Translations under genes and position numbers: made by a program | In this document: one piece after another, positions 6,171 through 14,697 of the stretch | Numbering within the stretch: the stretch's first letter is position 1 | Layout of the letters: each line of letters opens with the position of its first letter | The notes under the pieces: model-generated | What the model was told of the DNA's origin: nothing | Seen by the model: only the letters and a program-made list of their open reading frames with translations | Databases searched by the model: none | Assembly (NCBI GenBank): GCA_951800935.1 | Contig: CATOLW010000008.1 | Coordinates: forward strand, 1 to 15,173 | From: an uncultured Clostridium sp. | Lineage (GTDB): Bacteria > Bacillota_A > Clostridia > TANB77 > CAG-508 | Direction of reading: 5' to 3' | Length of the DNA stretch: 15,173 nt

Positions 6171-7958
6171 ATGTTAAAAAAAGAAAAAGGAATCACACTA
6201 ATTGCTTTAGTAATAACGATTATCGTCTTATTAATTTTAGCAGGAATTAGTATTGCGAGCTTAACAGGGCAAAATGGATTATTGACTAAAGCAAGTACAG
6301 CAAAAGAAGAAAGCAAAAAAGCAGAATATAAGGAAGTATTAGAATTAATTGGAAATGGATTAAGACCAGAAAAAGTCATAGAAAACTTAAATACAAAAGA
6401 ATTTATGGACCGATATGAGCAGGAAATACAAAGAAAAATAGAAGAAAAGGGAGTACTAGAAGATGCTAGGGTAGAAAGAAAAAGTGACGAAAAAATTTGG
6501 GTAACAACAGAAGAAGGATATGTTTATGAAATAACAGAAATGGAAGTAAAGCTATTAGGGCTAAAAGGAGAAAACACACCACCAGAATTAAAAGAAACAG
6601 ACCTTACCTTTAAGTTTACACCAGAAGGATATACAAATCAGAATGTAACAGTAGAGATTATACCGCAAATCAACATAGAAGGATTTACTTTGCAATATTC
6701 AATTGATGCGGGAAAAAATTGGATTACTTATAAAATACCAATTATAATAGAAAACAATGTAACTATTTATGCTAAATTAGTAAATAATTTAGAGGAAGAA
6801 GGAGCAGTAGCAACCAAAGAAATTGATAAAATCGATAAGGACATACCAAATGAGGCAACTGTTCAATTTAGTAGCACAACAACTGACATAGAAACACAAA
6901 TAACAGTAACGGTAACACAAACAGATAATGGGATAAGTGGTGTTGATTTTTCAAAATGTCGATGGAAATATTCAACAGAAAGTGGTAGTGTTGGAACTAA
7001 TCCAGATAACTATCCTAAAGAAGGGAAATTTACAAAAAGTCCACAAGAATTAACATTGAATGCAACAGAACCAGGAACTTATTATTTACATGTGCTAACA
7101 ATTGACAATGCAGGAAATCCAAAAGAAGTTACAAAAGGACCAATTACAGTAGAAAAGCCAATGGCAAAAGTAGGAGTGGTTGTGGAAGGAAAAAATAAAG
7201 AGTATGAGAAAAATGGGATCGCTATTATTCCAGTAGGATTTGCAATTGTGCCAGGATGTGATGATATAGCAAAAGGATTGGTTATCTCAGATGTGGCCAA
7301 TGATACTGGAAATATAGGAAATCAATTTGTATGGATACCAGTAACCAATAGCAGTAACTATATAAGAAATAGAAGTTATAACGATACGAAATACTATTCT
7401 CCTAATGCATATGATGATAGTAATTATTTGCCAAATGGAATAACAAATGAGAAAGATGAGGTAGTGAAAGCAAAAGGATTTTATATAGCAAGATATGAAA
7501 CAGGAGAAGGATTAGTCAGTAAAAAAGGAGTAACAGTTTGGAAGGGAATTAGCCATGCAAATGCAAAGACAGAAAGCAAAAAGTTTATTTGTAATGATTA
7601 TGTAAAAAGTGCATTAATATCAGGAATACAATGGGATATGACAATGGCATTTGTGAATGGAAAAAAAGATGGAACAGGACAAAATTTTAATGTGACAGTT
7701 GGCTCAAAAACAAGACAAACTTCAGCTTTTCCAGCCAAATCAGCACCAACAGACGCGGATAAAGTGTGTAATATTTATGATTTAGAAGGAAATTTTTGTG
7801 AACGTGTTGCAGAACTTGCTAACACAGTATCTGGAACAGAAACTATTACTAGAGGAGGACGTTCAGATGACCCATCAACTTTATTTTCAGCATCTTATCG
7901 TGGTTCACTGAAATCTTATATTAGTTTTAGAATGGTTTTATATGTAATAAACAATTAA
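6171..7958 (+). CDS. Pilin-like surface protein with Ig-like region and FGE/C-lectin-like C-terminus
   Basis: The 595-residue protein begins KKEKGITLIALVITIIVLL, a class III/type IV prepilin-like leader: a basic stretch, Gly7 as candidate cleavage site, then about 20 hydrophobic residues. The usual Glu at +5 is absent (Ala12), as is common in clostridial proteins of this type. Residues about 140-325 are Thr/Val-rich beta repeats resembling bacterial Ig-like domains (SIDAGKNW, DNAGNP). The last 250 residues run from VIPVGFAIV through FVWIPV and GFYIARYE to NIYDLEGN, RGGRS and SFRMVLYV. This order resembles the formylglycine-generating-enzyme/C-type lectin fold, but the usual tryptophan-rich GNVWEW block reads GNFCER. 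It is probably an extracellular binding or adhesion protein. Three CGT arginine codons cluster in the final 60 codons. Confidence 0.7.
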   Translation: MLKKEKGITLIALVITIIVLLILAGISIASLTGQNGLLTKASTAKEESKKAEYKEVLELIGNGLRPEKVIENLNTKEFMDRYEQEIQRKIEEKGVLEDARVERKSDEKIWVTTEEGYVYEITEMEVKLLGLKGENTPPELKETDLTFKFTPEGYTNQNVTVEIIPQINIEGFTLQYSIDAGKNWITYKIPIIIENNVTIYAKLVNNLEEEGAVATKEIDKIDKDIPNEATVQFSSTTTDIETQITVTVTQTDNGISGVDFSKCRWKYSTESGSVGTNPDNYPKEGKFTKSPQELTLNATEPGTYYLHVLTIDNAGNPKEVTKGPITVEKPMAKVGVVVEGKNKEYEKNGIAIIPVGFAIVPGCDDIAKGLVISDVANDTGNIGNQFVWIPVTNSSNYIRNRSYNDTKYYSPNAYDDSNYLPNGITNEKDEVVKAKGFYIARYETGEGLVSKKGVTVWKGISHANAKTESKKFICNDYVKSALISGIQWDMTMAFVNGKKDGTGQNFNVTVGSKTRQTSAFPAKSAPTDADKVCNIYDLEGNFCERVAELANTVSGTETITRGGRSDDPSTLFSASYRGSLKSYISFRMVLYVINN

Positions 7959-7973
7959 ATTCATTCAAAACAC

Positions 7974-8002
7974 TTGAAATTTATTCCAAAATATAGTATA
8001 CT
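7974..8002 (+). promoter_or_regulatory. Promoter of rpsO
   Basis: TTGAAA at 7974-7979, 17 bases, then TATACT at 7997-8002. Transcription would start near 8009, inside the left arm of the hairpin at 8003-8026, leaving a leader of about 95 bases before the rpsO ATG. Confidence 0.75.
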
Positions 8003-8029
8003 AGGTATGTCAAAAAAGACATACCTTTT
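8003..8029 (+). terminator. Hairpin with short U-tract between the pilin-like gene and rpsO
   Basis: A perfect 9-base stem AGGTATGTC (8003-8011) and GACATACCT (8018-8026) with an A6 loop, followed by TTTA. For transcripts arriving from the pilin-like gene it would act as a terminator. Transcripts starting at the rpsO promoter would lack most of the left arm and so could escape it. Confidence 0.6.
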
Positions 8030-8034
8030 ACTTA

Positions 8035-8070
8035 GCTTTCAGATTAGCACCAAAACTGTAAGCTCAGTTT
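8035..8070 (+). promoter_or_regulatory. rpsO leader with two mutually exclusive stems
   Basis: Two alternative pairings share bases. GCTTTCAG (8035-8042) can pair with CTGTAAGC (8056-8063, one mismatch). AAACTG (8053-8058) can pair with CAGTTT (8065-8070). S15 represses its own mRNA through leader structure in several bacteria, so this is a candidate autoregulatory leader, although I cannot match it to a defined S15-leader class. Confidence 0.35.
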
Positions 8071-8101
8071 AAGGAAAATTATAAAAATGGGAGGTGTAAC
8101 T

Positions 8102-8365
8102 ATGACAAAGGAAAGAAAACAAGAAGTCATTAATACACATAAAAGAGAAGAAAACGACACAGGTTCACCAGAAGTACAAATCGCTCTTTTAACAGAAAGA
8201 ATTAATGAACTAACAGAACACTTAAAAATTCACAAAAAAGACAATCACTCAAGAAGAGGTCTTTTAAAAATGGTAGGTAAAAGAAGAAACCTTTTAAACT
8301 ACTTAGCCAAAAAAGATATCAACAGATACAGAGCAATTGTTGAAAAATTAGGATTAAGAAAATAA
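8102..8365 (+). CDS. rpsO: Ribosomal protein S15
   Basis: S15 binds the central domain of 16S rRNA early in 30S assembly and forms part of the bridge to the 50S subunit. I chose ATG 8102 (87 residues, MTKERKQEV) over the in-frame ATG at 8087, because the GGGAGGTG at 8089-8096 lies between the two and is correctly spaced for 8102. The family signature is clear: [43 protein letters not shown] and [13 protein letters not shown]. The length is standard. It is followed by its own terminator and then pnp, the widely conserved rpsO-pnp order. Confidence 0.97.
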   Translation: MTKERKQEVINTHKREENDTGSPEVQIALLTERINELTEHLKIHKKDNHSRRGLLKMVGKRRNLLNYLAKKDINRYRAIVEKLGLRK

Positions 8366-8372
8366 AAGTAAC

Positions 8373-8408
8373 AAAGCTCATAGCTTATTTGGCATGGGCT
8401 TTTTGTTT
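8373..8408 (+). terminator. Terminator after rpsO
   Basis: AAAGCTCAT (8373-8381) pairs with ATGGGCTTT (8394-8402) over 9 bases including one G-U pair, followed by TTGTTT. The typical rho-independent form suggests that most rpsO transcription stops here and that pnp needs its own promoter or read-through. Confidence 0.75.
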
Positions 8409-8421
8409 AAATTATCAAAGA

Positions 8422-8504
8422 CAAGCAAGTATTTAGGTAAGTAGCTTGTATAATGTACTGTTAACATACAGAATATTATAGAGGTTACAATCTAAACTTG
8501 CTTG
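8422..8504 (+). promoter_or_regulatory. pnp leader with long-range inverted repeat
   Basis: CAAGCAAGT (8422-8430) is a perfect 9-base inverted match to ACTTGCTTG (8496-8504), enclosing 65 bases. Inside is a TATAAT at 8449-8454 that could be a -10, but no convincing -35 lies 16-18 bases upstream. A long stem upstream of pnp recalls the RNase III-processed leader used for PNPase autocontrol in E. coli; here that is inference. Confidence 0.4.
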
Positions 8505-8517
8505 AACAGGAAAAGGA

Positions 8518-8569
8518 GTGTCCCTTAATCCCTAAAACAGGGATTTTAAGGAACGTCCCCCAATCCCTG
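8518..8569. repeat. REP-like palindromic element in the pnp leader
   Basis: CCTTAATCCCT (8523-8533) pairs with AGGGATTTTAAGG (8539-8551) with a two-base bulge and a 5-base loop, flanked by GTGTCCC and CGTCCCC. A third ATCCCT follows at 8563-8568. This stretch is noticeably richer in C and G than its surroundings. It resembles the short palindromes (REP/BIME-like) linked to IS200-type transposases, but I see only one copy in the window. It ends just before the pnp ribosome binding site (AAGGAGG, 8576-8582). Confidence 0.45.
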
Positions 8570-8589
8570 AAAAAGAAGGAGGAAAAAAT

Positions 8590-10711
8590 ATGTTTAAAAC
8601 TTATGAAACAGAATTAGCAGGAAGAAAACTTGTAATCGAAACAGGAAAAATGGCAGGTTTAGCCAATGGAAGTGTACTAGTACGTTATGGAGATACCTGT
8701 GTATTAGTTAATGTAACAGCTTCTAAAGAACCAAGAGAAGGAATTGATTTCTTTCCACTATCAGTAGATTTTGAAGAAAAATTATATTCTGTAGGAAAAA
8801 TACCAGGAGGATTTCTAAAAAGAGAAGGAAAACCAAGCGATAAAGCAATCTTAACATCAAGAGCAATCGACAGACCTTTAAGACCACTATTTCCAAAAGA
8901 CTTTAGAAATGATGTCGTAGTAGTAGGAACTGTACTTTGTGTAGAACAAGACAACTCACCAGAAGTAGCAGCTATGATAGGAGCAGCATCAGCTTTAGCT
9001 ATTTCAGATATTCCATTTGGTGGACCAACAGCAGCAGTAAACGTAGGATTAGTAAATGGAAAAATTATTATCAATCCAACCGTAGAAGAAAGAGAAAAAA
9101 GTGACTTAACATTAACGGTTGCAGCAACTGAGAAAAAAATTACCATGATTGAAGCAGGAGCAAATGAAGTTCCAGATGACATCATGTTAAAAGCAATCAA
9201 AGAAGCACACAAAGAAATTAAGAAAATTTGTAAATTTATTAGCAAAATGCAAAAAGAAATTGGAAAACCAAAATTTGAATATAAATCTTTTGAAGTTGAC
9301 CACGATGTATATGAATTTGTAGAAAATAATTTCAAAGAAGAAATGAAAGAAAAAGTACAAGAAGAAGATAAAGAAACAAGAGACAAAAATATCGATGAAT
9401 TAACCAACAAAATTGAAGAAACATATACTGAAAAATTTGGAGAAGACGCCTTTGAAGAACACAAAAAAGACATTGGAGAAGCCATTTACAAATTAGAAAA
9501 GAAATGTGTAAGAGAAATGATTTATTTCGAACATAAAAGAGTAGATGGAAGAAAACTAGATGAAATAAGACCATTATCATGTGAAGTTGGACTACTTCCA
9601 AGAACTCATGGAAGTGCTTTATTTACAAGAGGACAAACACAAGTTATGTCCATTGCAACTTTAGGAATGATAAGCGAAGAACAAGTACTAGATGGAATTG
9701 ATATGGAAGAATCTAAAAGATATATGCATCACTATAATTTCCCAAGCTATTCTGTAGGAGAAGCTAGACCAAGTAGGGGCCCTCGGAAGAAGAGAAGTAG
9801 GACATGGAGCTTTAGCAGAAAAAGCATTAGTACCAGTCTTACCATCTAAAGAAGAATTTCCATATGCAATTAGAGTAGTATCAGAAGTATTATCTTCTAA
9901 TGGTTCTACTTCACAAGCAAGTATTTGTGGAAGTACATTAAGTTTAATGGATGCAGGTGTTCCAATTAAAAGACCAGTTGCAGGTATTTCAACAGGTTTG
10001 GTAACAAATCCTGATCATGATGATGACTATGTAATGTTAGTAGATATCCAAGGATTAGAAGATTTCTTTGGCGATATGGATTTTAAAGTTGGTGGAACTT
10101 CAGAAGGAATTACAGCAATTCAAGTAGATATCAAATGTGATGGTTTAACTTACGAGATTATCAAAGAAGCATTTGAAAAAACAAGAAAAGCAAGAAAGCA
10201 TATCTTAGATGATATTATGGCACCAGTAATTAGTGAGCCAAGACCAGATGTATCAGCCTATGCTCCAAGAATTGTAAGCACACAAATTAAAGTAGATAAA
10301 ATAAAAGATGTTATTGGACCTGGTGGAAAAATGATTAACAAAATCATTGAAGAAACAGGCGTAAAAATTGATATTGAAGAAGATGGACAAGTATTCATTT
10401 ATTCAAATGATAATGAAAAAGCAATTCAAGCACTAGAAATGATAGAAGATATCGTAAGAGAAGTAGAAGTTGGCGGAATTTACTATGGAGAAGTAGTACG
10501 TTTAATGAACTTTGGAGCTTTTGTGGATTTAGGTTGTGGCGGAAAAGAAGGATTGTTACACATTTCTAAAATATCAAAAGAAAGAATTAAAAACATAGAA
10601 GATGTACTTCATGTTGGAGATAAAGTTACTGTTAAAGTGATTAACATTGATGACCAAGAAAGAATCAACTTAAGTATGCTAGAATTTAATGAGGTAAAAA
10701 CAGAAGAATAA
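8590..10711 (+). CDS. pnp: Polyribonucleotide nucleotidyltransferase (PNPase), read through one CGGA +1 shift
   Basis: PNPase degrades RNA 3' to 5' using phosphate (EC 2.7.7.8) in the cytoplasmic RNA degradosome. Start ATG has AAGGAGG at 8576-8582. In order: a first RNase PH domain (to about residue 210), a charged helical linker, a second RNase PH domain (about 315-545), a KH domain with the GPGG loop, and an S1 domain ([21 protein letters not shown]). Frame 0 fails at residue 399 and stops at 9847-9849. Reading CGGA at 9784-9787 as one codon restores RGP-[G][19 protein letters not shown], the invariant Firmicutes segment, to TAA at 10709-10711. The product is 706 residues, a normal family length. 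Everything else is intact, so I annotate a functional gene, not a pseudogene. Confidence 0.93.
9784..9787 (+). other. CGGA recoding site 2 (pnp)
   Basis: Context AGG GGC CCT CGGA AGA AGA GAA. This is the clearest site. Bacillota PNPases have Arg-Gly-Pro-Gly-Arg-Arg-Glu here, so one residue, expected glycine, must come from four bases. The neighbouring GGGGCCC is unusually GC-rich for this genome and could aid the shift. Confidence 0.88.
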
Positions 10712-10714
10712 GAA

Positions 10715-10752
10715 AAAGAGGGGATCCTATTTTAAATAGGTCCCTCTTTCTT
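10715..10752 (+). terminator. Terminator after pnp
   Basis: AAAGAGGG then CCTATT on the left pair with ATAGG and CCCTCTTT on the right, with small bulges and a TTTAA loop, followed by a T-rich tail. It starts four bases after the pnp stop and ends that transcription unit. Confidence 0.85.
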
Positions 10753-10770
10753 TGGTGACGAAACGTTATT

Positions 10771-10926
10771 TTATTCTGCAATACATACGAGCAAAAGTGG
10801 CAAACAGAGTATGCCTGCAATTAGCAAGAAAAGACAATTGCGAGTAGAACAAAAAGTAGATAATACCTTTCCTATACTTGCTCCTAATAAAGCTGCAGGT
10901 AATAAAAGACAAAGCATACGTTTCAT
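10771..10926 (-). CDS. Small cysteine-rich two-helix membrane protein (51 residues)
   Basis: A short open frame on the minus strand from ATG at 10926 to TAA at 10771-10773. It has a consensus AAAGGAGG ribosome binding site at 10936-10943, 9 bases upstream, and a consensus promoter further up (11052-11024). The protein has two hydrophobic stretches: residues 4-18 (MLCLLLPAALLGASI) and about 31-49 (CLFLLIAGILCLPLLLVCI). A short polar turn (STFCSTRN) joins them, and there are five cysteines (6, 26, 31, 41, 48). It is a small membrane protein of unknown role; a toxin-like or regulatory peptide is possible. It fills most of the gap between pnp and the metallopeptidase-like gene and is convergent with pnp. 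I recognise no family. Confidence 0.65.
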   Translation of the reverse strand: MKRMLCLLLPAALLGASIGKVLSTFCSTRNCLFLLIAGILCLPLLLVCIAE

Positions 10927-10999
10927 TTTTTTAGTCCTCCTTTAAACGTGGAAATAAATTTATGTCCTTCTATGTAAGCAAGGACTATATTAGTTACCC

Positions 11000-11016
11000 T
11001 ACTGCAAATTGCAGTA
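11000..11016. promoter_or_regulatory. Perfect palindrome at the small-gene transcription start
   Basis: TACTGCAAATTGCAGTA is an 8-base perfect inverted repeat around one central base. It lies immediately downstream of the minus-strand -10 box, so it covers the predicted start of the small membrane protein transcript. It could be a repressor operator or an RNA hairpin. A second stem, GTCCTT/AAGGAC read on the minus strand, lies between it and the ribosome binding site (about 10962-10984). Confidence 0.55.
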
Positions 11017-11023
11017 TACCTAT

Positions 11024-11052
11024 AGTATAGCATATTTTACATAAAAAGGCAA
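11024..11052 (-). promoter_or_regulatory. Promoter of the small membrane protein gene
   Basis: Minus strand: TTGCCT (11052-11047), 17 bases, TATACT (11029-11024). The leader to the ATG at 10926 is about 90 bases and carries two hairpins. Confidence 0.72.
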
Positions 11053-11095
11053 AAATTTTTAGCATAATTTTGGAGATTCATTTCTAAAAACATAG

Positions 11096-11124
11096 TTGCC
11101 ATTTCAAAGAAAATCATATATAAT
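11096..11124 (+). promoter_or_regulatory. Promoter of the metallopeptidase-like gene
   Basis: TTGCCA at 11096-11101, exactly 17 bases, TATAAT at 11119-11124. The GGAGG at 11131-11135 and ATG at 11144 follow so closely that the 5' leader would be only about 13 bases. It would also drive queA and tgt. Confidence 0.8.
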
Positions 11125-11143
11125 AATGGCGGAGGAATGACAA

Positions 11144-12520
11144 ATGAAAAAAATAAAACAGAATAGAAAAAAGCATAGAATCAGTTATTTTATATTTTTA
11201 GTTATTTTGTTAGGTATGTTATATTTTGCCTATCAATACTACCAACAAAATAATTTTAATGATTTTATAAGAAGTGAAACCAATTTGTATACCTCTCAAT
11301 TTACAAGAGATAATGAAATAAAATATAACAATAAAAGAAGTTATAAAATAGAAACACCTAACTATAATGATGCCATGTTTTACAAAAAAGTATCAGTCAA
11401 GAAAAATCAACCATATAAGGTAACTTGTATGGTAAAGACCAATCATGTGCAAGCAAAAGAAGAAATATCAGGAGTAGGAGCACAAATTGCAATAGAAGGG
11501 ACCACGGAAAGGTCAGTAGCTATTAGTGGAACACAAGACTGGCAGAAAATAGAATTTATATTCAATAGTAAAGATAGAGAAGAAGTAAACATCGGATTTA
11601 GACTAGGTGGATATTTAGGAGAGGCAAAAGGAGAAGCTTGGTTTTCGAACTTTTCGATAGAAGAAGGAATTACAGAACAAAATAGTAATTGGAAATTTGC
11701 ATGTTTTATTCTTCGAACAACAGATGTAACCATTGACCAAAAACAAGTAAAACTAGAAGTAACACGGAAATGACGTAAGAGATATTACCAATACCATAAA
11801 CTTATTTGAAAATTCATGTGCTACTTTATCCAATCAAAAAATGACTGCCAAATGTGACATTTATCAAATTGATACACCATTATCGAAATTGTCTTATGAT
11901 AATGAGTTTGGTTACTATGTAGCAGCAGAAGATATTGAAGACCAAATAAAAGATAGGGTTGCTTCTTATGATTATGACCACATTTTTGCTATCGTAAGAC
12001 TTCGGAGATGAAGAACATGAAGATGATATTCAAGTAAATGACTGGATAGGTTTAGGTTCTATGGATTATTATGGCATTGGATTTTCGAATATTCGATTAC
12101 CAAATGACTCGAAAAGTTATATCTATAAATATGATAGGAGAATCAATACATTTCCAGAAGAAGTGTTTTTACATGAATTTTTACATTCCTTAGAAAGAAA
12201 TGCAAAAGAATATGGTTATGAAAGACCAGAACTACATGACTATCAAAAATATGGTTATGAAAACGAACGATTAATAGGGCAAAAAAAATGGTACACCGAT
12301 TACATGAATAAAAATATTACGACAAAAGAACGGAAAAATTGGATTACCACCAGAAATATATACCTTAAAACCAGCCAAAAGTAGTAACTTTGAATATTCT
12401 TATGAAATGAATAAAGTATTTAAGCAACCAGAAAATTTAATAGAAGAAATAAAAGAATTAATAGAAAATTTAGTAAATAAATTTGAAATCAAGCTAAAAA
12501 GGGTAGGAATAGATAAATGA
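11144..12520 (+). CDS. Membrane-anchored HEFLH zinc-peptidase-like protein, read through three CGGA +1 shifts
   Basis: Frame 0 gives only 209 residues, stopping at 11771-11773. Reading CGGA as one codon at 11765, 12003 and 12331 gives one 457-residue protein ending in TGA at 12518-12520, which overlaps the queA ATG by four bases. Residues 14-32 are a membrane helix. Residues about 40-175 form a beta-rich, carbohydrate-binding-module-like domain ending [10 protein letters not shown]. The rest contains [25 protein letters not shown] and a zincin motif HEFLH (343-347), with E344 as likely catalytic base and H364 as a possible third ligand. It is probably an extracellular metallopeptidase; the substrate is unknown. 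All three segments read cleanly with native codon use and no other lesion, which argues against a decaying pseudogene. Confidence 0.8.
11765..11768 (+). other. CGGA recoding site 3 (metallopeptidase-like gene, residue 208)
   Basis: Context GAA GTA ACA CGGA AAT GAC GTA. Frame 0 meets TGA at 11771-11773, one codon after the CGG and AAA. Frame +1 then runs open for 78 codons ([16 protein letters not shown] and onward) to the next site. Confidence 0.8.
12003..12006 (+). other. CGGA recoding site 4 (metallopeptidase-like gene, residue 287)
   Basis: Context GTA AGA CTT CGGA GAT GAA GAA. Without the shift, translation stops at TGA 12009-12011. With it, the product reads AIVRL-[G][17 protein letters not shown], where glycine fits the local RLGD-type sequence. 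The HEFLH motif lies downstream of this site. Confidence 0.8.
12331..12334 (+). other. CGGA recoding site 5 (metallopeptidase-like gene, residue 396)
   Basis: Context ACA AAA GAA CGGA AAA ATT GGA. Frame 0 ends at TAG 12382-12384. Frame +1 gives TKE-[G][15 protein letters not shown] and continues to the TGA that overlaps queA. Confidence 0.8.
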
Positions 12521-13539
12521 AAGTATCAGAATTTAATTATGAATTGCCAGAAGAATTAATTGCACAAACACCCATAAAAAAAAGAGATGACTCAAGATTA
12601 ATGGTATTAAATAGAGAAAAAAAGACAATAGAACAAAAAATATTTCACGATATAATTGACTATTTAGAACCAGGAGATGTCTTGGTTAGAAATAATACTA
12701 AAGTAATACCAGCTAGATTATATGGAAAAAAAGAAACAGGAGCAAATGTTGAATTTTTACTTTTAAAAAATATAAAAGAAGATATTTGGGAATGTATTGT
12801 AAGACCAGGAAACAAGCTTCATGTAGGAAGTAAGGTGATTTTTAAAGAAGGATTATTAGAAGCTAATATATTAGAAGTAATGCCAGGAGGAACTAGAAAA
12901 GTAGAATTTCATTATGAAGGAATTTTTAATGAAATTTTAGATGAAATTGGACTTATGCCATTACCACCATATATTCATGAAGAATTAAAACAAAAAGATA
13001 GATACCAAACAGTATATGCTAAATTTGATGGTTCAGCAGCAGCACCAACAGCGGGATTACATTTTACAGAAGAACTACTAAAAAAGATAGAAGCAAAGGG
13101 TGTAATAGTTGCCAATGTAACCTTACATGTTGGAATTGGAACCTTTAGACCAGTAAAAGAAGACGACGTAGAAGCTCATCAAATGCATTCAGAACATTAT
13201 TATATCAAACAAGAGGATGCTGACAAAATTAATGAAGCTAAGAAAAAAGGAAAAAAAGTCATTGCAGTTGGAACAACTTCATGTAGAGTGTTAGAAACCA
13301 TTGCAGATAAAGAAGGAAAAGTAAAGCAAACAGAAGGAGATACCCAAATATTTATCTATCCAGGTTATCAATTTAAAATATTAGATGGATTAATTACCAA
13401 TTTCCATTTACCACAATCAACATTATTAATGTTAGTATCAGCACTAGCAGGAAAAGAGTATATAATGAAGGCATATGAAGAAGCTGTAAAAGAAAAATAT
13501 CGCTTTTTTAGCTTTGGAGATGCTATGTTTATTTGTTAA
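12517..13539 (+). CDS. queA: S-adenosylmethionine:tRNA ribosyltransferase-isomerase QueA
   Basis: QueA transfers and isomerises the ribosyl part of SAM onto preQ1 at tRNA position 34, forming epoxyqueuosine (EC 2.4.99.17). The 340 residues are the standard length. Family stretches are clear: [14 protein letters not shown] at the N-terminus, [48 protein letters not shown], and near the end [19 protein letters not shown]. The ATG overlaps the stop of the metallopeptidase-like gene by four bases (ATGA), so translation is coupled. The upstream frame that ends here is reached only by using the CGGA shifts, which supports that reading. Next comes tgt, the enzyme of the preceding pathway step. Confidence 0.97.
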   Translation: MKVSEFNYELPEELIAQTPIKKRDDSRLMVLNREKKTIEQKIFHDIIDYLEPGDVLVRNNTKVIPARLYGKKETGANVEFLLLKNIKEDIWECIVRPGNKLHVGSKVIFKEGLLEANILEVMPGGTRKVEFHYEGIFNEILDEIGLMPLPPYIHEELKQKDRYQTVYAKFDGSAAAPTAGLHFTEELLKKIEAKGVIVANVTLHVGIGTFRPVKEDDVEAHQMHSEHYYIKQEDADKINEAKKKGKKVIAVGTTSCRVLETIADKEGKVKQTEGDTQIFIYPGYQFKILDGLITNFHLPQSTLLMLVSALAGKEYIMKAYEEAVKEKYRFFSFGDAMFIC

Positions 13540-14682
<1,143 letters not shown>

Positions 14683-14697
14683 ATGGAGGTATATAGT

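Noticed and set aside
8685..9601. Long minus-strand open frames within pnp
   Set aside because: They mirror the pnp coding strand, are low-complexity Ser/Leu-rich translations and have no ribosome binding site.
9776..9787. prfB-like programmed frameshift
   Set aside because: That mechanism uses an upstream Shine-Dalgarno element, CTT and a TGA stop. The five sites share none of these; only site 4 has a CTT P-site codon, by chance.
11771..12011. Stop-codon reassignment (TGA or TAG read through)
   Set aside because: After frame-0 stops the downstream frame 0 is not coding; homology and open frame resume at +1, so a shift is needed, not read-through.
3528..12334. Interpreting the five frameshifts as pseudogene decay
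   Set aside because: pnp is a core gene and all five lesions are the same one-base event in the same context. No other stop, indel or loss of motif was seen in the three genes.
3528..12334. Interpreting the five frameshifts as random sequencing error
   Set aside because: None lies in a homopolymer, and all place one extra C exactly before an in-frame GGA. Random error would also hit other frames and bases. A modification-linked systematic error is not excluded and needs the reads.
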